A DNA stretch of 64,000 nucleotides, from assembly GCA_947500645.1 (NCBI GenBank), contig CANMSD010000003.1, positions 556,501 through 620,500 on the forward strand. Reading direction: 5' to 3'. This DNA comes from an uncultured Erythrobacter sp. (GTDB taxonomy: Bacteria > Pseudomonadota > Alphaproteobacteria > Sphingomonadales > Sphingomonadaceae). The position numbers and the translations under genes are program-made. The notes under the pieces are model-generated. The model did not search any database and was not told where the DNA came from. It saw nothing but the letters and a program-made list of their open reading frames with translations. This document shows, one piece after another, positions 9,967 to 18,043 of the stretch (position 1 is the first letter of the stretch; every line of letters starts with the position of its first letter).

Positions 9967-10854
9967 CTACCGGGCCAGAAACTTTTCCATCGCGGAGTTG
10001 ACTTTGCCCGGCGACTCCCACGGAACGAAATGCCCGCAATCATGGACTTTCTCGATTGTGAGATCGTCAATGATCTCGTCCAGCCCTTCAAGGTTTTCTG
10101 CGGGTAGAGCGAGGTCGTCCATCGCCCAGATCACTAAGGTCGGGATGGTCAGCTGCGGCAGTTGCGGACCGACATAGTCAGCGGGAACTTCGTATGGCTC
10201 ATCCATTCCCGGCACTGTCATTGGGCTGGCACGGTAGTAATTGATCATGCCGAAGGCGGCATCGCGGTTTTGCCAGTCGCGCAGCAATGCTTCGCGCTCT
10301 TCTGGCTCCATCGCGTTTGGCCGGTCCCACTTCACCTCTTGCAAAAGCAGTCCGGTGAGCCCCTCATCCTTAATCAGCGCATCGTTAGCCGGGTCTTTGA
10401 ACCCGCGAATATACTGACTCGCCTCGCGCTGGCCGCGATGAGTGTAGAGCAGTTTCTGGAAAATCGCGGGATGCGGGGCATTGGCGATCACCGCGCGCTC
10501 AACGCGCATATGCTGGCCGCCAAGGGCGACACCCCAGGCAATCGCGCCCCCCCAGTCGTGGCCTACAATCGTGAACTTGGCGATGCTCAACGCATCCGCC
10601 AGCAGGAAGATATCGCCGATCAGTTTGTCGGGCGTGTAGGCCTCTACTTCTTGCGGTTTAGATGATCCGCGATAGCCGCGTTGATCAGGCGCGATGCAAC
10701 GGAAGCGATCCTTGAAGTGCGCAATCTGATGGCGCCAAGTGCGGTGGCTCTCGGGGAAGCCGTGCAGGAAGATCAGGGCAGGGGCGTCGATTGGTCCCTC
10801 GTCCACCACATCAAGGTGAATGCCATTGGCGAGTTCTACGCGCTTTTGTTCCAT
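9967..10854 (-). CDS. Alpha/beta hydrolase, epoxide-hydrolase-like
   Basis: The 295 residues show the epoxide hydrolase/haloalkane dehalogenase branch of the alpha/beta fold: HGFPESHRTW oxyanion loop (about 31), DQRGYRGSSKP, the nucleophile elbow GHDWGGA with Asp as nucleophile (about 100), a cap Tyr in NYYRAS, VIWAMDDLALP carrying the acid, and DCGHFVPWESP with the catalytic His. This set predicts opening of an epoxide ring or similar attack on a small hydrophobic substrate. Last gene of a five-gene minus-strand operon; the SDR stop is only 5 bases upstream of its ATG. Confidence 0.88.
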   Translation of the reverse strand: MEQKRVELANGIHLDVVDEGPIDAPALIFLHGFPESHRTWRHQIAHFKDRFRCIAPDQRGYRGSSKPQEVEAYTPDKLIGDIFLLADALSIAKFTIVGHDWGGAIAWGVALGGQHMRVERAVIANAPHPAIFQKLLYTHRGQREASQYIRGFKDPANDALIKDEGLTGLLLQEVKWDRPNAMEPEEREALLRDWQNRDAAFGMINYYRASPMTVPGMDEPYEVPADYVGPQLPQLTIPTLVIWAMDDLALPAENLEGLDEIIDDLTIEKVHDCGHFVPWESPGKVNSAMEKFLAR

Positions 10855-10859
10855 GTCGC

Positions 10860-11672
10860 CTAGTCCTCCGCCTCCATCTTTTCCATGTAACCGCCTGCGA
10901 CCATGCTCGCGATCTGATCGAAAAGGGCATCGGGTGTGCGGCGCATTTCGCCCATGGCCAGTTCTGCGCCTTGCGCTACGATGATCTCACGTTCTCCCTT
11001 GGCAATGCCATCGAGCATTATCTTCGCGGCTTCGTCCGCCGGAATGCCATTGTCGATGACATCGTCCGAGCGACCGCGCTTTTCCCCATCCGCCGTCAGG
11101 GCGTTGCGCGCGACATTGGTGGCAACGGAGCCGGGATAGATCATGTGTACCGAAACGCCGGTTTGCGACAGCTCGCCTCGCAAGGCATCGCCGTAACCTG
11201 CAAGGCCGAATTTCACTGCGCTGTAGGCTGTGCGCATTGGCACGCCGACTTTGCCGGCTATCGAAGAGATGAAAGCGAGGCCTCCAGAACCGCGCTCGAC
11301 CATATGGCCGATCAATCCCTGGCTAAAGGCAATCTGTGCGGTCAGATCGATGTCGATGATATCGCGATAGACCTGCATATCCGTTTTGAGCGCGCGGCTG
11401 CGCTGCGACACTCCGGCATTGGCAAAGGCAACGTCGACGCCGCCTTTCCACGCAATCGCTTTTTGAGTTGCATCGGCCAGGGCGGCCTCATCGCGTACAT
11501 CAAAGGGCAGGATAAGGGTTTCACCACAATCTGCGGCGACTTCGGCTAAGCGCGCTTCATCGCGGCCGGAGAGAACCAGATGCGCTCCGCGACCCACCAG
11601 ATCCCGCGCCAGTGCCGCGCCGATGCCCGATGATGCCCCTGTGATCCAGACAGTCTTTCCAGTGTAGTTCAT
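10860..11672 (-). CDS. Short-chain dehydrogenase/reductase
   Basis: The 270-residue classical SDR has TGASSGIG for NAD(P) binding (about 10-17), DVRDEAALADA, NAGVSQRS, the catalytic Ser in FISSIAG and the YxxxK pair in YSAVK. The C-terminal half has a substrate-loop GSVATNVARNAL and an IMLDGIAKGEREIIVAQG stretch typical of SDRs acting on lipidic or bulky substrates. Start ATG 11672 (MNYTGK) follows AGGAGAG; a longer in-frame extension upstream overlaps the pirin gene and is rejected. Fourth gene of the AraC-Nudix-pirin-SDR-hydrolase operon. The substrate cannot be read from the sequence. Confidence 0.92.
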   Translation of the reverse strand: MNYTGKTVWITGASSGIGAALARDLVGRGAHLVLSGRDEARLAEVAADCGETLILPFDVRDEAALADATQKAIAWKGGVDVAFANAGVSQRSRALKTDMQVYRDIIDIDLTAQIAFSQGLIGHMVERGSGGLAFISSIAGKVGVPMRTAYSAVKFGLAGYGDALRGELSQTGVSVHMIYPGSVATNVARNALTADGEKRGRSDDVIDNGIPADEAAKIMLDGIAKGEREIIVAQGAELAMGEMRRTPDALFDQIASMVAGGYMEKMEAED

Positions 11673-11697
11673 GCTCTCTCCTGAACGAGCTTGGCGT

Positions 11698-12579
11698 TTA
11701 AGAGTTGCTGATCGTTTTCGGCACCGTGGGCAAGGGGATAAACTCATCCTCATCGGCCGGTACAATTGGGAAGCGTCCCTCGCTCCAATCGGCGCGCGCC
11801 TGCTTGATGCGTTCGCGATCCGAGCTGACGAAGTTCCACCAGACGTAGCGCTTCGTGGTGAAAGCCTCTCCGCCCAGCAGCATGACCCGGCCGCCATTCT
11901 CAGAGGTCAGCGTCATGTTGCGCCCGGGTTGGAGCACCGCCAATTGGTAGAGCTCCAGCGAAATACCATCGACGTTGGCTTCGCCTCCAACCAGCATGAC
12001 GGCGCGTTCGTCCGCGCTGATTTCCAGCGGAATTGCGCCGGTCGGGCCGAGCACAATCTCGGCATAAATGGTATTGGCATAGGTCGTCGTCGTAGCGCGC
12101 TTTCCCCACAATTCACCCATGATAACAATGGCTTTCGCGCACTGGTCTTCGATCATAGGCAAGTCACTGACCGCTTCGAACGCTGGATCGATTTCCTCAC
12201 GGCCATCGGGCAATGCGAGCCATGTCTGCATGCCGTACATTTTCGCGCCCTCATCGCGCTCGGATTGCGGGCTGCGTTCGGAGTGCACGATCCCGCTCCC
12301 GGCGGTCATCAGATTCACGGTTCCGGGCCGAATGGTCGAGAAACTGCCGATGCTGTCAAGGTGATCGATCGCTCCTTCGAACAACCATGTGACGGTGGCG
12401 AGATTGATATGAGGATGCGGACGCACATCCATTGCGTTACCGATATCGAGCTGTGCAGGCCCAAATTGATCGATGAAGATAAATGGGCCGACCATGGTCT
12501 TGGAGCGTGAGGGCAGTACACGGCGGACCTCGAATTGCCCGAGGTCGTGTGTGACGGGCTCGATAATCTGTTCAATCAT
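11698..12579 (-). CDS. Pirin family bicupin protein
   Basis: The 293-residue protein is a pirin: an N-terminal cupin with the metal-binding motif RPHPHINLATVTWLFEG (two His) and the downstream third His in GSGIVHSERS, then a Pirin_C domain (FTTKRYVWWNFVSSDRERI). Bacterial pirins bind Fe or other metals and some act as quercetinases or redox sensors. The first 8 bases overlap the 3' end of the Nudix gene, which suggests coupling. It sits in an operon with two oxidoreductase/hydrolase genes, which fits a detoxification or catabolic role, but that is inference. Confidence 0.93.
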   Translation of the reverse strand: MIEQIIEPVTHDLGQFEVRRVLPSRSKTMVGPFIFIDQFGPAQLDIGNAMDVRPHPHINLATVTWLFEGAIDHLDSIGSFSTIRPGTVNLMTAGSGIVHSERSPQSERDEGAKMYGMQTWLALPDGREEIDPAFEAVSDLPMIEDQCAKAIVIMGELWGKRATTTTYANTIYAEIVLGPTGAIPLEISADERAVMLVGGEANVDGISLELYQLAVLQPGRNMTLTSENGGRVMLLGGEAFTTKRYVWWNFVSSDRERIKQARADWSEGRFPIVPADEDEFIPLPTVPKTISNS

Positions 12580-13030
12580 CGCGCAGCTCCTCTTCGATCA
12601 TGTCGGAGAGATTGGCAGGAAAGACGAACTCATGCCAATTGGAAAGCTCATCCAGCGTAAACCAGCGGTGCTGCGTCATGACCTTTTGCTCCAACTCGGT
12701 ATGACGCGATGTGTCGATCGTATCGCTGCGAGCATGGACGAGAAAATAGCGCTCGTCGCCCTTTACTGGCTCGCCTTCGACCGTGATGAAGTCCGGCTCG
12801 ATCCGAGCGATTTGCTGGCCGGGCTCGGCAACAATGCCGGTTTCTTCCAGCAATTCGCGCCGCGCCGCTTGTTCGAATGCCTCGCCAGGGTCGCATTCGC
12901 CGCCTGCTGTGACCCAGAAGGGCGGTCGACCCTCGACATCGAAACGGAACATGAGTGCTCGACCTTGTGGGTCAAGCACAATGATGCGCGCCGCACGGCG
13001 CACGCGTTTCAAGGGTTGGGTCTTTGCCAT
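12572..13030 (-). CDS. Nudix hydrolase
   Basis: The 152-residue protein carries a complete Nudix box, GGECDPGEAFEQAARRELLE then ETGI, matching GX5EX7REUXEEXGU (about 43-65). The N-terminus KRVRRAARIIVLDPQGRALMFRFD and the WVTAGGE strand are of the general mutT-like/nucleoside-diphosphate-X type. The likely reaction is hydrolysis of a nucleotide-linked diphosphate; the substrate is unknown. The gene follows the AraC regulator by 13 bases and overlaps pirin by 8, so it is the second gene of the operon. Confidence 0.92.
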   Translation of the reverse strand: MAKTQPLKRVRRAARIIVLDPQGRALMFRFDVEGRPPFWVTAGGECDPGEAFEQAARRELLEETGIVAEPGQQIARIEPDFITVEGEPVKGDERYFLVHARSDTIDTSRHTELEQKVMTQHRWFTLDELSNWHEFVFPANLSDMIEEELRDD

Positions 13031-13043
13031 GCGTGCTTGCCGA

Positions 13044-13883
13044 TCAGTCCTCGTGCAGGCTTTCCTCGCGCAGCTTTAGCCCAGCGGTTTGCAGCGGTGT
13101 AAAAGCTTTTTTGAATTGCCCCGGCGTCATGTGAGTGAAGCGTTTGAACTCTCGGTTGAGATGCGATTGGTCGAAATAGCGCAGCTCCGCCAAATCGGCC
13201 TCGCTAGGTGTACTGAACCCGCGGATCGCGGTGGCCAGATCGAGGAAACGGCTGCGCCGCATTACCGCTTTTGGTGTCAGCCCGAAATGCTGTTTGCAGC
13301 GGCGCTCCATCTGGCGGACGGACAATCCGATTTGTTCAGCAGCATCTTCGACCATCATGGTAGAACTTGTCCGCGCGATGGTTTCAAACTGAGCCATCGC
13401 AGCGTCGGTGTTGATACGGCCCAATTCCTGAATACGGTCCCAGATTGCGTTTTCCATCGCCGCGACTTTTCCTTCGTCGTCTGCGGCGGCCTCTACCTCT
13501 TGTAGCATTCCTGCTGAATTGAGGCCGATAAGCTCCTCCATTGGGATCAGCCGATCGACAAACTCATTATGCGGACGGCGTGCGACGCAGCGCCATGCGC
13601 TGGGGCGGATCGCAAACCCGGCCACGGCAAAGCTGCCTTGAACGCGCACTCGGAAAGGGTATTGGTTAGAACCGAAAAAAAGCGTTTTGCTGGGTCTGGA
13701 CCATTCACCCGGCGCAACTTCGCCGACCCACTCTCCTTTGAGCAGGCAGCGGACGAATGCTGTTTCTGCGAGCAGAAAATCTTCGATTACAAAATCGTCA
13801 GGGAGCTCGGCCTCGAACACATAGAAGCGCCGGATGTACGGTCTCAGACGCTCAGACGGGCGATAGGTTCGCGACAGCAGCAC
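13044..13883 (-). CDS. AraC-family transcriptional regulator
   Basis: The 279-residue protein starts with an RPSERLRPYIRRFYVFEAEL segment typical of the N-terminal sensor domain found in many sphingomonad AraC proteins. A C-terminal double helix-turn-helix follows (about 165-260: VEDAAEQIGLSVRQMERRCKQ and DQSHLNREFKRFTHMTPGQF). Start is GTG 13883, 8 bases after AAGG. It heads a five-gene minus-strand operon and may control it; that is an inference from position. The effector is unknown. Confidence 0.9.
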   Translation of the reverse strand: MLLSRTYRPSERLRPYIRRFYVFEAELPDDFVIEDFLLAETAFVRCLLKGEWVGEVAPGEWSRPSKTLFFGSNQYPFRVRVQGSFAVAGFAIRPSAWRCVARRPHNEFVDRLIPMEELIGLNSAGMLQEVEAAADDEGKVAAMENAIWDRIQELGRINTDAAMAQFETIARTSSTMMVEDAAEQIGLSVRQMERRCKQHFGLTPKAVMRRSRFLDLATAIRGFSTPSEADLAELRYFDQSHLNREFKRFTHMTPGQFKKAFTPLQTAGLKLREESLHED

Positions 13884-14007
13884 CTTTTCGCCTTCTCCCT
13901 CAACAACCCGTCGCCCACTTGCAGGGGCGCTTTTTCGTTATGGGGCGTATTAGGGGACGATTTTCGCGCAATTGCAAGAGCAGGCGCGCACGTGTCCCGG
14001 CTTGGGC

Positions 14008-14277
14008 CTAGGGCGCGCCGCTCGCCTTGATTGCTACGGCGTGCACGCGCTCACCCACGATATCGCCCAGCGCCGCGATTACTGCGCGCTGGCGCGCGAG
14101 CCGGTTCATATCGGCAAATGCAGGTGCTTCGATTACGATCGTGAAGTGCGATTCCCCACTTCCGTCGTCTCCCGAATGGCCGGAATGCTGTGCGCTGTCA
14201 TTGATGATCTCCAGCTGTGTCGGCGCAAAGGCCTCTGTCAGTAATGTCGTGATTTCTTCGCTTATCGAGCCGCTCAT
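14008..14277 (-). CDS. bolA: BolA family protein
   Basis: The 89-residue protein has the BolA class II-like fold: ISEEITTLLTEAFAPTQLEIIND, then SHFTIVIEAPAFADMNRLARQRAV with the conserved basic helix, and VHAVAIKA. A short loop DSAQHSGHSG holds the His residues that bind a shared [2Fe-2S] cluster with monothiol glutaredoxin in the family. Start ATG 14277 follows GGGAGA by 7 bases; a longer in-frame start at 14316 lacks support. It is divergent from the J-domain gene, a pairing often seen in alphaproteobacteria next to cobS/cobT. Confidence 0.93.
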   Translation of the reverse strand: MSGSISEEITTLLTEAFAPTQLEIINDSAQHSGHSGDDGSGESHFTIVIEAPAFADMNRLARQRAVIAALGDIVGERVHAVAIKASGAP

Positions 14278-14327
14278 CGCTGCATCTCCCTTGGATTTTG
14301 AAGCCGTAATCCCCATGCTACACCCTT

Positions 14328-14921
14328 ATGCGCTCTGCAAAGTTTCATGGACGTCACGAAGATGCCGACCGCCTCTGCGAGGCGCCTGGTTGTCGGGAGG
14401 CGGGCGAGTTTCGTGCACCAAGCGGTAGACCTGCTGGCTTTGATGGGCCGGGAGAGTGGCGATGGATGTGCCTTCAACATGTGCGCGAATTTAATTCCGG
14501 ATACGACTGGTTTGAAGGGATGAACGCGGAAGAAATCCTGGAGGCGCAATCGCCAACCTCTGGTTGGAAGACAGAAAGCCCCAGTTTCCGACCGACTGCA
14601 GGGGTCGACGGAATGCCACGCTGGGCCGATTTCGATGATCCGCTCGATGCAATCTCTGCGCGCGCCAATGGCATCAAGAGCCGCGCCCAGCGCGAGGCGA
14701 GAATGGCAATGGACGGCCGCTTTTCCAAGGAAGAGGCAGGCGCGCTTGAAACCATGGGACTGGGGCTCGATACCGACCGCCAACGATTGCGGCGGCGCTA
14801 TTCCGAGCTGGTTCGTCGCTATCATCCGGACCGCAATGGCGGTGATCGCAGATATGAAGCGCGGCTTGGCCAAGTTGTCGAAGCCTATCAGCTGCTGCGT
14901 AAGAGCGCGGTGTTCGGCTAG
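14328..14921 (+). CDS. J-domain (DnaJ-like) protein
   Basis: The 197 residues end in a J domain (about 140-195) with the HPD tripeptide in RRYHPDRNGGDRR, so it should stimulate an Hsp70 such as DnaK. The N-terminal part carries CEAPGCREAGEF and WMCLQHVREFN, a Cys/Cys...Cys/His set that could bind zinc. The domain order (zinc-like part first, J domain at the C-terminus) differs from classical DnaJ. In many alphaproteobacteria this gene precedes cobS and cobT; here cobS follows only after a 2-kb minus-strand block. The 3' end overlaps the convergent GST gene by 4 bases. Confidence 0.88.
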   Translation: MRSAKFHGRHEDADRLCEAPGCREAGEFRAPSGRPAGFDGPGEWRWMCLQHVREFNSGYDWFEGMNAEEILEAQSPTSGWKTESPSFRPTAGVDGMPRWADFDDPLDAISARANGIKSRAQREARMAMDGRFSKEEAGALETMGLGLDTDRQRLRRRYSELVRRYHPDRNGGDRRYEARLGQVVEAYQLLRKSAVFG

Positions 14922-15544
14922 TCACCTGCCGCCGCAATCAGAGCCTGGTCGATTGCAGATGCTTCTTGATACTTGGGTCTAGAGGTCAAACGCTCAGCGT
15001 ATGCCTTGAAAGCTGGTCGTTCGGGGATTGACCCGAACTGTAGGCCCCAGATGATCTGGCTCCCAACATAAGTATCGGCCATGGTGAAACGGCTTCCGGC
15101 GGCGAAATCGTTTGCCTTGAGCCAGTCCTCCATCGCCGAAAGTGTGAGATCAAACGAGCCGAAACCTGCCATTCCGCTACGCTCTTCAGGCACGGTCCAG
15201 TCCATTGCCTTTGCGAGCACAGCTTGCTCCACCGGCCCGGCGGCAAAGAACAGCCACCGAAAATAGGCGGCCCTTTCATGAGTGTCGGGTAGCAACTCCG
15301 CTTGAGGGTGCGTTTCGGCGAGATAGTGATTGATCGCCGCCGCCTCGGTGATGACGTGGTTATGATCACCATGGTGGTGCACAAGTGTGGGAACCTTGTT
15401 CATCGGGTTGATTTCGATGAAATCGTCCGGCCGTTGAGCGAACTCGAACACCACTTGTTCATAGTCTGCGCCCGCCTCGTGCAGAGCCCAGCGTGAAATC
15501 TGCCCGCGGCTCATCGCGACGGTGTAGAATGTAAATTCGGCCAT
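14918..15544 (-). CDS. Glutathione S-transferase family protein
   Basis: The 208-residue protein has an N-terminal thioredoxin-like domain (FTFYTVAMSRGQISRWALHE) with the conserved cis-Pro turn MNKVPTLVH and TEAAAINHYLAE for glutathione contact. The C-terminal helical domain has SRFTMADTYVGSQIIWG. A Ser is likely the catalytic residue (AMSRG). Start ATG 15544 is 7 bases after GAGGA; a longer ORF from 15592 is not needed. It precedes no gene of known related function; DUF1428 lies 10 bases upstream and is probably cotranscribed. Confidence 0.9.
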   Translation of the reverse strand: MAEFTFYTVAMSRGQISRWALHEAGADYEQVVFEFAQRPDDFIEINPMNKVPTLVHHHGDHNHVITEAAAINHYLAETHPQAELLPDTHERAAYFRWLFFAAGPVEQAVLAKAMDWTVPEERSGMAGFGSFDLTLSAMEDWLKANDFAAGSRFTMADTYVGSQIIWGLQFGSIPERPAFKAYAERLTSRPKYQEASAIDQALIAAAGD

Positions 15545-15554
15545 AATGCTATCC

Positions 15555-15908
15555 TCAACGTCCCGTTGTGTAGATCGGTGTGAAACCGCCATAGATCAGA
15601 CGCTTACCGGCGAAAGGCATCTCCTCCGGTGGTTCCATTTCTTCGTTCGCTTCCATTTCGCTTGCTGCTTTGTCGCAAGTTTCCTTGTCTGGCCAAATGA
15701 CCCAGGAGAATACGATCTTCTCACCTTCTTCGGCTTTTACGGCTTTGCGAAAATCGGTGTGGGCACCGTCTTTGATATCGTCTTCGAACGCCTCGACTAT
15801 CTCAAGTGCTCCATAGCGCCGAAACATCTCTCCCGCTTCTGTGGCCATCTTTATGTAGGCATCCTTCTTCCCGGGAAGGATCGGAATGACAAATCCTTGA
15901 ATGTACAC
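15555..15908 (-). CDS. DUF1428 family protein
   Basis: The 117-residue protein matches the DUF1428 (YbaA-like) family: MYIQGFVIPILPGKKDAYIKMA, then VEAFEDDIKDGAHTDFRKAV, EKIVFSWVIWPDKETCDKA, and MPFAGKRLIYGGFTPIY at the C-terminus. The family has a ferredoxin-like (dimeric alpha-beta barrel) fold of unknown function. It sits 10 bases before the GST gene, so the two likely form one transcript. Start ATG 15908 follows AAAGGAG. Confidence 0.92.
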   Translation of the reverse strand: MYIQGFVIPILPGKKDAYIKMATEAGEMFRRYGALEIVEAFEDDIKDGAHTDFRKAVKAEEGEKIVFSWVIWPDKETCDKAASEMEANEEMEPPEEMPFAGKRLIYGGFTPIYTTGR

Positions 15909-15961
15909 GGCTCATCTCCTTTCACGGGCAGGTGATACCATTTTGACGATCAATTGGCTTG

Positions 15962-16801
15962 TCAGTTCTGCTTGAACGCCCAGCGCAAGGTTCGGCCCAT
16001 GCCCCAAGTCGCGGCGCGTGCGGGGATCGCAGCGAGGCCCGGTCGCGAAAGGCCCAGCATGGATCGACTCCAGCTCGGCAGCATCGCCACTGCGTCCGCT
16101 CCTAGCATGCCTTGAACGGCAGGTGGAGCTCCTTCCGGTCGCTGGTTGAGGACCAATTGCGCAATCTCTCGGGCTTCGGCCGACGGGCGCAGATCCATGC
16201 GCAATTCGCGGAAAATAGCCTCGGCCTCTCCGCGCGTCTCGGGTACAGGGTCTGCGCCCAAAGCCCGCGCGATCACGGCGAATTGCCGATAATATTCGTC
16301 TTGCTCCGCGCGCGGCATGTCTGGCCTGACATGCCTCACATATCCCGCGAGGAAGCTTTGTGCTTCAGCCACATGGACCCATGCAAGCGTACGTGGATCC
16401 GTAGCGATATATGCCGAGCCGTCGGGTAGGGTCCCGGTGATTTGCGAATGAATCCGGTTCACCCGCTCAATCGCGGCCATCGCGCGGTCCCGCTGGCCGA
16501 AAGTGGTGACTGCAATGAATTGTGCCGTACGACGCAAGCGACCATGCATGTCCTCGCGAAAGTTTGAATGATCGAGCACGCCCTGCAAGGCATGTGGGTG
16601 CAGCATTTGAAGCAGGAGGCTGCGAATCCCTCCCGTCATCATCCCGACCAGATCGGCGTGAACCAGGCGGATTGGCGTATCCTTTTCGAAAAGCGCGTCA
16701 TCCGACGGCGGCACCGGTTTTTGGCCAGCCTGAGTGTCGTTGAAGACGCCGCGCACCTGCTCAACCACCTTAAGCCGTAACGTTTCGATAGGGTCAGCCA
16801 T
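15962..16801 (-). CDS. Oxygenase MpaB family protein (DUF2236)
   Basis: The 279 residues show the DUF2236/MpaB signature: IRLVHADLVGMMTGGIRSLLLQMLHPHALQGVLDHSNF split over about 42-80 with the conserved His pair, then DMHGRLRRTAQFI and LAWVHVAEAQSFL. The family includes latex-clearing rubber oxygenase, a b-type heme enzyme, and fungal MpaB; most bacterial members have no known substrate. No signal peptide is visible. It lies upstream of DUF1428 and GST on the same strand with a 53-base gap, and is divergent from cobS. Confidence 0.88.
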   Translation of the reverse strand: MADPIETLRLKVVEQVRGVFNDTQAGQKPVPPSDDALFEKDTPIRLVHADLVGMMTGGIRSLLLQMLHPHALQGVLDHSNFREDMHGRLRRTAQFIAVTTFGQRDRAMAAIERVNRIHSQITGTLPDGSAYIATDPRTLAWVHVAEAQSFLAGYVRHVRPDMPRAEQDEYYRQFAVIARALGADPVPETRGEAEAIFRELRMDLRPSAEAREIAQLVLNQRPEGAPPAVQGMLGADAVAMLPSWSRSMLGLSRPGLAAIPARAATWGMGRTLRWAFKQN

Positions 16802-16904
16802 GTCCGAAGGGATATAGGAAGCCTTGCGCGCATTGGAAATGTCGGCTCACAGTGATCAAGCGGCGCTTGCAGCTTGGCTCGCACCGTTATAGGCGGTTGC
16901 CGCG

Positions 16905-17897
16905 ATGAATTCTCCTGCAGACAATACTTTCGACAGCGCTGGCAATGCGCTTCCTCCCGAGCCCGACACCAAGGTCGACGTGCGCGACGTGTTCGGCATC
17001 GATGTGGATTGGCAAGTTCCTGCGTTCAGCGTGGCAGAGGCGCACGTGCCGGAACTCGATGAGAGTTATGTGTTCGATCCTGACACGACGCTCGCCATTC
17101 TCGCGGGGTTTGAGCATAATCGCCGTGTGATGGTGCAAGGCTATCACGGCACGGGTAAATCGACACATATCGAGCAGGTTGCGGCTCGCCTCAAATGGCC
17201 CAGCATCCGCGTGAACCTGGATGCGCATATCAGCCGGATCGATCTGATTGGTCGCGATGCGATTGTGCTGAAGGATGGCCTGCAGGTTACGGAGTTCAAG
17301 GAAGGGATTCTTCCATGGGCTCTGCAGCACCCCGTTGCGCTGACATTCGACGAATATGACGCCGGTCGTCCGGACGTGATGTTTGTAATCCAGCGCATTC
17401 TCGAGTTCGATGGGCGCCTGACGTTGCTCGATCAGAATCGTGTGATCACGCCCAATCCCTACTTCCGACTGTTTGCGACCACCAACACGGTGGGCCTTGG
17501 CGATACGAGCGGGCTTTATCACGGCACGCAGGCGATCAACCAGGCGCAGATGGATCGCTGGAACATCGTCGTTGCGCTTAACTATCTGGCCGCAGAGACA
17601 GAGCAGCAGATCGTCAAGTCGAAGACGCCGGAGGCGGATGACGCGATGATCGCCGACATGGTGAAAGTCGCGGATCTGACCCGCCAAGGTTTCATGAATG
17701 GCGATATCTCGACCGTGATGAGCCCGCGCACCGTGATCACATGGGCGCAGAATGCCGCGATCTTCAAATCGGTTGGTTTCGCCTTCCGGCTTTCTTTCCT
17801 GAACAAATGCGATGAGGCAGAACGAGTGTTGGTAAGCGAATACTACCAGCGCGTTTTCAACGAAGATCTGCCTGAAAGCGCGGCGAAGGACGGCTAG
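16905..17897 (+). CDS. cobS: Cobaltochelatase CobS-type AAA+ ATPase
   Basis: The 330-residue AAA+ protein has Walker [10 protein letters not shown] (about 79-87), Walker [14 protein letters not shown] and sensor-type [12 protein letters not shown]. The N-terminal [19 protein letters not shown] is typical of CobS, the ATPase of aerobic CobNST cobaltochelatase, which inserts cobalt into hydrogenobyrinic acid diamide. CobT, its usual immediate neighbour, is missing here: a terminator-like hairpin and a penicillin-binding protein gene follow. The protein might still pair with a distant CobT, or serve as a general MoxR-like chaperone ATPase. Start ATG 16905 follows AGGCGG. Confidence 0.93.
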   Translation: MNSPADNTFDSAGNALPPEPDTKVDVRDVFGIDVDWQVPAFSVAEAHVPELDESYVFDPDTTLAILAGFEHNRRVMVQGYHGTGKSTHIEQVAARLKWPSIRVNLDAHISRIDLIGRDAIVLKDGLQVTEFKEGILPWALQHPVALTFDEYDAGRPDVMFVIQRILEFDGRLTLLDQNRVITPNPYFRLFATTNTVGLGDTSGLYHGTQAINQAQMDRWNIVVALNYLAAETEQQIVKSKTPEADDAMIADMVKVADLTRQGFMNGDISTVMSPRTVITWAQNAAIFKSVGFAFRLSFLNKCDEAERVLVSEYYQRVFNEDLPESAAKDG

Positions 17898-17946
17898 CTC
17901 GCATCTTGTTGACGGCTGAGCTCGCTGACAGCGGTTCATGACAACG

Positions 17947-17983
17947 AAAGGGGCTGTCCTGCTTTGTGGCGGGGCGGCCCTTT
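17947..17983 (+). terminator. Terminator-like hairpin after cobS
   Basis: AAAGGG pairs with CCCTTT, extended inward past one bulged G by a G-C/G-T stem around a TGCTTTGTGG loop. The hairpin lies 50 bases after the cobS stop and is followed by TTTCTGTT. It separates cobS from the penicillin-binding protein gene. Confidence 0.6.
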
Positions 17984-18003
17984 CTGTTGGCTGGTTTGAG
18001 AAA

Positions 18004-18031
18004 TTGCTCGCAAGAGCTGTATTGTTAGTAT
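18004..18031 (+). promoter_or_regulatory. Candidate promoter for the penicillin-binding protein gene
   Basis: TTGCTC (18004-18009), 16 bases, then TAGTAT (18026-18031). An inverted repeat TGTTA/TAACA overlaps the -10 region. The -10 would place the start of transcription only about 6 bases before ATG 18044, and no Shine-Dalgarno is seen, so the message may be nearly leaderless. Confidence 0.35.
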
Positions 18032-18043
18032 AACACAGCTGTT

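Noticed and set aside
10791..11549. 252-codon plus-strand frame opposite the SDR gene
   Set aside because: The SDR on the minus strand has all catalytic motifs; this frame lacks motifs and ribosome site.
16887..17939. A 350-codon open frame antisense to cobS
   Set aside because: It mirrors the codon bias of the strongly coding cobS; its translation has no recognisable motif and is rich in His/Arg as shadow frames in GC-rich DNA are.
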